From Sulfurovum sp. (GTDB taxonomy: Bacteria; Campylobacterota; Campylobacteria; Campylobacterales; Sulfurovaceae), in assembly GCA_015661535.1 (NCBI GenBank), contig DQVY01000258.1, positions 1-17,248 on the forward strand: DNA of 17,248 nucleotides, read 5' to 3'. A program made the position numbers and the translations under genes. Position 1 is the first letter of the stretch, and each line of letters opens with the position of its first letter. This document shows, in pieces, positions 13,688 to 17,248 of this stretch. Under the pieces are notes generated by a model. It was given only the letters and a program-made list of their open reading frames with translations. It was not told where the DNA came from and did not search any database.

Positions 13688-15637
13688 ATGAGTACAGAAA
13701 AACATATATATCAACCAAACCCAAAATTCGCCAAAGATGCAGCCATAAACAGTATGGATGCATACTGGAAGTTACAAAACAAGGCGATAGAAGACTATGA
13801 AGGTTTTTGGAAAGGTTTTGCAGATGAAAAGATAGATTGGTTATCGGCTTATAATAAAGTGCTTGATGAGAGTAATGCGCCTTTTTATAAATGGTTCACA
13901 GAGGGCAGACTTAATGTGTCCAATCAGTGTATTGACAGACACTTGGCAGACAAAGCACATAAAACTGCTATTTTGTTTGAAGGAGACAGAGGAGAAGTGG
14001 AAGAGATCACTTATGCGCAGCTTGCTCTTCATGTCAACAGAATGGCAAACCTGCTCAGGCATGAATTTAATGTGCAAAAAGGTGACAGGGTAGTCCTTTA
14101 TATGCCAATGATCCCTGAAGCAGCTTATGCTATGCTGGCTTGTACGCGTATTGGTGCTGTTCACTCTATTGTATTTGGCGGATTTTCATCAGAAGCGTTA
14201 AAAGACCGTATTGAAGATGCAGAAGCAAAGGTCGTCATTACTGCTGATGGTGCCTACAGAAAAGGCAAACCCTATATGCTTAAACAAGTCGTTGATGCAG
14301 CACTTGAACAGGGGGGTGAGAGTATTGAGGCAGTCATTGTTGTGAAAAGAAATAATGAACCTATAGAATGGGTGGAGGGTAGAGATCATAACTATAATGC
14401 ACTGATCGAGTCTCAACATTCGGAGTGTCCTTTTGAACTGATGGACTCTGAAGATCCACTTTTTTTACTTTATACTTCCGGAAGTACAGGCAAACCAAAA
14501 GGTGTACAGCATTCCACGGCTGGGTATATCCTTTGGGCACAGATGACAATGGAATGGGTATTTGATATAAAAGATGACGATGTGTTCTGGTGTACAGCTG
14601 ATATCGGTTGGATTACGGGGCATACCTACATTATTTACGGACCGCTTGCAGCAGGGACAACGACAGTGATGTTTGAAGGTGTGCCGACATACCCTGATGC
14701 AGGACGTGCCTGGAAAATGGTTCAAGACCATAAGATCACACAATTTTATACGGCACCAACTGCCATCCGTGTCCTTCATAAAATGGGTGAAGATGAGCCT
14801 AAGAAATATGATCTCTCTTCACTTAAAATACTTGGAACGGTTGGTGAGCCTATAGATCCTCCTGCCTGGAAATGGTATTATGAAACAGTCGGCAACTCAA
14901 ACTGTGCTATTGTTGATACCTGGTGGCAGACAGAAACAGGGGGGCATATTATCTCTCCGCTTCCTGGTGCAACACCGATAAAACCTGGCTGTGCCACCTT
15001 TCCGCTGCCTGGTATCATGACAGAAATTCTTTCTTATGATGGAGTGGTAAAAAAAGCATCTGAACCTGGATTACTGTGTATCACAAAGCCTTGGCCAAGT
15101 ATGATCAGGAATATTTGGGGAGATCCGGAGCGTTATGTCAAAGCGTATTTTTCTGATGTGGAAAAAGATGGCAAAGCAGTCTATTTCTCCGGTGATGGTG
15201 CGGTACAGGATGAGGATGGATATATTACCATAGTTGGCCGTGTGGATGATGTGATCAATGTTTCCGGACACCGTATGGGAACCGCAGAGATAGAAGCAGC
15301 AGTGAAAAAAGATGATCATGTCGCAGAAGTGGCTGTAGTGTCACGGCCTCATGAGCTTAAAGGAGAATCCATTTTTATCTATATTGTACTTAAAGAGGGA
15401 CATATCAACAAAAATATTAAAGAGCATATCAATGAAGTACTCTGCTCTGAAATCGGTAATATCGCTAAAGCAGATCATATTATTGAAGTACCGGGCCTGC
15501 CAAAAACACGTTCAGGAAAGATCATGAGAAGAATTTTACGTTCGATAGCAAAAGACGAAGAGATCACACAAGATATCTCAACCCTTGAAGATCCTTCGAT
15601 CGTAGAAGAGATCATTAAAAAAGCAAGAGAAGCGTAG
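13688..15637 (+). CDS. acs: acetyl-coenzyme A synthetase (AMP-forming)
   Basis: Activates acetate with ATP and CoA to acetyl-CoA, AMP and PPi in the cytosol. 649 aa against 652 in E. coli. Visible motifs: phosphate-binding loop YTSGSTGKPKG (262-272), CTADIGWITGHTYIIYGPL, the DTWWQTETGGH adenine-binding region, YFSGDGA and GRVDDVINVSGHRMGTAEIE (hinge region), and the C-terminal PKTRSGKIMRRILR with Lys611, the catalytic lysine that in the family is switched off by acetylation. AGGAG lies 6 bases before the ATG. It diverges from nifJ, so both ends of the acetyl-CoA/pyruvate node sit together. No Pat/deacetylase gene is in view. The 3' end is close to a converging gene, with 24 bases between stop codons. 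Confidence 0.97.
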   Translation: MSTEKHIYQPNPKFAKDAAINSMDAYWKLQNKAIEDYEGFWKGFADEKIDWLSAYNKVLDESNAPFYKWFTEGRLNVSNQCIDRHLADKAHKTAILFEGDRGEVEEITYAQLALHVNRMANLLRHEFNVQKGDRVVLYMPMIPEAAYAMLACTRIGAVHSIVFGGFSSEALKDRIEDAEAKVVITADGAYRKGKPYMLKQVVDAALEQGGESIEAVIVVKRNNEPIEWVEGRDHNYNALIESQHSECPFELMDSEDPLFLLYTSGSTGKPKGVQHSTAGYILWAQMTMEWVFDIKDDDVFWCTADIGWITGHTYIIYGPLAAGTTTVMFEGVPTYPDAGRAWKMVQDHKITQFYTAPTAIRVLHKMGEDEPKKYDLSSLKILGTVGEPIDPPAWKWYYETVGNSNCAIVDTWWQTETGGHIISPLPGATPIKPGCATFPLPGIMTEILSYDGVVKKASEPGLLCITKPWPSMIRNIWGDPERYVKAYFSDVEKDGKAVYFSGDGAVQDEDGYITIVGRVDDVINVSGHRMGTAEIEAAVKKDDHVAEVAVVSRPHELKGESIFIYIVLKEGHINKNIKEHINEVLCSEIGNIAKADHIIEVPGLPKTRSGKIMRRILRSIAKDEEITQDISTLEDPSIVEEIIKKAREA

Positions 15638-15656
15638 GACCTTTCTTCGCTTTTCT
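15617..15656 (-). terminator. candidate intrinsic terminator of the uracil-DNA glycosylase gene, inside the acs 3' end
   Basis: Read leftward: AGAAAAGCG, a 13-base loop, CGCTTCTCT (9 bp with one G-T pair; + strand arms 15648-15656 and 15626-15634), then TGCTTTTTT. The T-run is the complement of the lysine codons in the Acs tail (IIKKAREA). It begins a few bases past the glycosylase stop. On the + strand there is no T-run, so it would work only leftward. Confidence 0.5.
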
Positions 15657-15661
15657 AGATA

Positions 15662-16321
15662 TTACATCAAGGATCTGATCTTTTTCAGATCTTCAAAAAC
15701 ATCTTTTCTTGCACTTGGGTTTCTCAGTAAATAGTTTGGGTGATAGGTAGGAATGATAGTATAGCCATCCTGTTTGTGCAAGGTACCCCGTACCTTGCTT
15801 ATGTCATTGTCGTCACCGCTAAGATAATGATATGCCATCTCACCCAAAGCAACAATGATCTTGGGTTTTATAAGCTCTATTTGTTTTAACAGATAGGGGT
15901 GACAGGTATGTGCATGGGTAGGTGAGGGTGTTTGTGAATCGAGGGCACGACATTTCAGAATATTGGTCAAATAGACATCTGAGCGCTTAAGATGTAATAC
16001 ATTTTCTATCATTTTTGTAAGCATCTCTCCTGAACGTCCCGTAAATACTTTGCCTGTACTGTCATCACTGTTGCTTGGCATGTCTCCTATAAACATCAGC
16101 GCTGCATCTATGGATCCTTCTCCAAAAACCACTTTTTCTCTGCTTTTACTAAGCGTACACAGATGACACTCTTGTGCTTGCTTGTTAAGTGCATCAATGG
16201 TATTTGGCAGGGTAAAGTCCGGCTCTTCTTCCTGATAGGGGGTTACAGAAGTGTATCTGTATCCCAGCTGTTTCAGCTGATAGAGTTGTTTGAGCAAGAG
16301 TGCATTACGAAGGTTTTTCAT
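15662..16321 (-). CDS. family 4 (4Fe-4S) uracil-DNA glycosylase
   Basis: Removes uracil from DNA to start base-excision repair. 219 aa from ATG at 16321. The four cluster cysteines are present: Cys52 and Cys55 (ECHLC), Cys124 (NILKC) and Cys140 (HTCHPY). Motif A is GDMPSNSDDSTGKVFTGRSG (79-98), where the family usually has GExPGxxED; the Pro-following Gly is Ser here. TYHPNYLLRNP (192-202) is the conserved C-terminal motif. An in-frame GTG at 16354 is rejected because it lies inside the upstream gene's terminator hairpin and before the promoter. The ATG lies at the predicted +1, so the mRNA may be leaderless. The N-terminal 45 residues before the first Cys are a little longer than in short members. 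Confidence 0.9.
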   Translation of the reverse strand: MKNLRNALLLKQLYQLKQLGYRYTSVTPYQEEEPDFTLPNTIDALNKQAQECHLCTLSKSREKVVFGEGSIDAALMFIGDMPSNSDDSTGKVFTGRSGEMLTKMIENVLHLKRSDVYLTNILKCRALDSQTPSPTHAHTCHPYLLKQIELIKPKIIVALGEMAYHYLSGDDNDISKVRGTLHKQDGYTIIPTYHPNYLLRNPSARKDVFEDLKKIRSLM

Positions 16322-16327
16322 AGAAGT

Positions 16328-16333
16328 ATTATA
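16328..16333 (-). promoter_or_regulatory. -10 box (TATAAT) of the uracil-DNA glycosylase gene
   Basis: TATAAT read leftward in TAGGCTATAATACTTCT, with the gene's ATG following directly. Placing +1 seven bases past the box puts it on the A of the ATG at 16321. The context matches the promoter at 4588-4593 in 16 of 17 bases. Confidence 0.6.
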
Positions 16334-16344
16334 GCCTATAACAG

Positions 16345-16376
16345 TTAAGGGCACCTATTATTAGAGGTGCCTTTAA
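16345..16376 (-). terminator. 12-bp hairpin terminator at the end of the S41 protease gene
   Basis: TTAAGGGCACCT (16345-16356) pairs with AGGTGCCTTTAA (16365-16376), 12 bp with one G-T pair and an 8-base loop. The stem includes the protease stop codon. The near-symmetry of the A/T ends would suit either direction. The T-run beyond the stem is poor on the leftward strand, so release might need help. Confidence 0.6.
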
Positions 16377-17248
16377 GGACATGCCCCTGTATTGATGTAG
16401 TCGAGTGCTGTACGCAACATTGTCTCATTGGCATCACCCATGAGGTGTGTAAGGTCATCTTCTGCAGAGCAGGTGACGGGAATACCGTCAAAACTTGTAC
16501 TTACATTGGCATTGTTCTTGACTAAGAAATTAATGAGGAAATAATAGTTGTTGCCATAAACACGCCCGCGCATACCTACAGGTTTTCCATGTGTGAGATC
16601 TCCCACGGTAATGACATTTGAAGCACCTAAGTATGGTTTGAGTGCAGAGATGACCGCTTCACTGGCTGAGGCAGAATCTTTTGTGACAAGAAAGAAAACA
16701 CGATTCATATTAAGTTCATTGCCATCTTGCATGTCGCTGTCTTCAAAATAGTAGCTGCTGTTCTCCTGTTTGTAATTGGCATTCCAATCCAAATAAAATT
16801 GTCGCTGTGAAGATTTTGTATTGATAATGTTATCAAGCAGTGCAGAAGCTGTAGCCACTGAACCGCCACCGTTATAACGCAAGTCAATGACCAATTCATT
16901 TACACCTGCTGCTTTAAAGTTTGTGAAAACAGTCTCAAATTCACTCACAGAAGTCTCTGTAAACGAGTCATAGCGAAGGTATCCAACGGTATTTCCTCCT
17001 TCTTCTATAATTGTTCCTAAAGATACTTTAAAGGTATAGGCTTGAGAGGTGAGTGTAACGTCAACTTCTTCTGTACCTCTGAGTACCCTAAAGGTTGTTT
17101 GTACATTTTCATTGGCACTTGCTTCGGATATAAGCGTCTCTGTTGCGGCTTTGCCGTTGACTTCAAGAATAATATCACCACGTAATAGTTTTCCATAGGC
17201 AGGGGCATCAATACGCACGAGATATATAGTAAAACTGCTACGCTCATA
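16373..17248 (-). CDS. S41 family (C-terminal processing type) serine protease, 5' end cut off by window
   Basis: 291 visible codons; the frame stays open to the window edge, so the N-terminus (probably a signal sequence and more of the PDZ domain) is missing. Residues are numbered from the window edge (17248). A PDZ fragment is visible near the start (YGKLLRGDIILEVNGKAA). The S41 core follows: GYLRYDSF, VIDLRYNGGGSVATASALLD (120-139), the serine site TKDSASASEAVISAL (189-203; Ser194 or a neighbour is the nucleophile) and GKPVGMRG with Lys222 as probable catalytic base, set about three residues further from the Ser than in E. coli Tsp. The YNGGG variant of the usual GNPGG fits the secreted or lipoprotein S41 group rather than classical CtpA. 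Two Cys near the C-terminus (260 and 290) could form a disulfide, fitting an envelope location. The substrate is unknown. Confidence 0.88.
   Translation of the reverse strand, partial: YERSSFTIYLVRIDAPAYGKLLRGDIILEVNGKAATETLISEASANENVQTTFRVLRGTEEVDVTLTSQAYTFKVSLGTIIEEGGNTVGYLRYDSFTETSVSEFETVFTNFKAAGVNELVIDLRYNGGGSVATASALLDNIINTKSSQRQFYLDWNANYKQENSSYYFEDSDMQDGNELNMNRVFFLVTKDSASASEAVISALKPYLGASNVITVGDLTHGKPVGMRGRVYGNNYYFLINFLVKNNANVSTSFDGIPVTCSAEDDLTHLMGDANETMLRTALDYINTGACP

Noticed and set aside
15671..15692. Hairpin GATCTGA/TCAGATC as the acs terminator
   Set aside because: The stem is real (7-9 bp), but it is inside the glycosylase coding end and no T-run follows it on the + strand.
16322..16354. 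GTG at 16354 as start of the uracil-DNA glycosylase
   Set aside because: It lies in the protease terminator hairpin and upstream of the TATAAT promoter; the extra 11 residues are simply translated promoter DNA.
1..17248. Defence system, prophage, insertion sequence, CRISPR array or stable RNA genes
   Set aside because: No transposase, integrase, toxin-antitoxin pair, direct-repeat array, or tRNA/rRNA-like sequence was seen; every sizeable region is explained by the listed genes.

Overview
The window looks like a piece of chromosome from a sulfur- or hydrogen-oxidising member of the Campylobacterota (Epsilonproteobacteria), most like Sulfurovum. This is judged from protein character, moderate-to-low GC, strong TATAAT -10 boxes without clear -35 boxes, and a single-chain pyruvate:ferredoxin oxidoreductase beside an acetyl-CoA synthetase. 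I could not run a search, so the genus is an inference. I see no mobile element, CRISPR array, tRNA or rRNA, and no gene-free stretch longer than about 210 bases.

Left part (1-5177). The 3' portion of a UvrD/PcrA-type helicase gene runs rightward and meets a leftward group. In transcription order that group is a DUF2062 membrane protein, an exported SH3/NlpC-P60 cell-wall hydrolase, the 16S rRNA methyltransferase RsmD and a NYN/OST-HTH putative RNA-binding nuclease. A consensus promoter followed directly by a folded leader lies in front of the hydrolase.

Middle part (5178-8954). Rightward genes: prs (PRPP synthetase), a structured intergenic region, lepA (EF4), a small NifX/NifB-type cofactor-binding-fold protein, and a four-helix membrane protein. 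The last three overlap by single bases (TAATG, TAGTG), so they are probably translated as one coupled unit.

Right part (8951-17248). Leftward nifJ is coupled by an ATGA overlap to a dihydroorotate-dehydrogenase-like flavoprotein. Rightward acs diverges from nifJ. Together they form an acetyl-CoA/pyruvate node: Acs activates acetate, and PFOR interconverts acetyl-CoA + CO2 with pyruvate, which in autotrophic Campylobacterota is a carbon-fixing step linked to the reductive TCA cycle. A family-4 uracil-DNA glycosylase and the 3' part of an S41 protease follow, both leftward.

Most of the window is housekeeping. The points worth a second look are small-scale: two mutually exclusive RNA folds between prs and lepA; a hairpin that begins exactly at the predicted +1 of the cell-wall hydrolase mRNA; a probable leaderless uracil-DNA glycosylase mRNA driven by a nearly identical promoter; convergent genes sharing stop codons; and candidate leftward terminators written inside the lysine-rich 3' ends of opposing genes. 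Three gene starts are fixed here from the sequence: nifJ GTG at 13539, the glycosylase ATG at 16321 and prs ATG at 5292.
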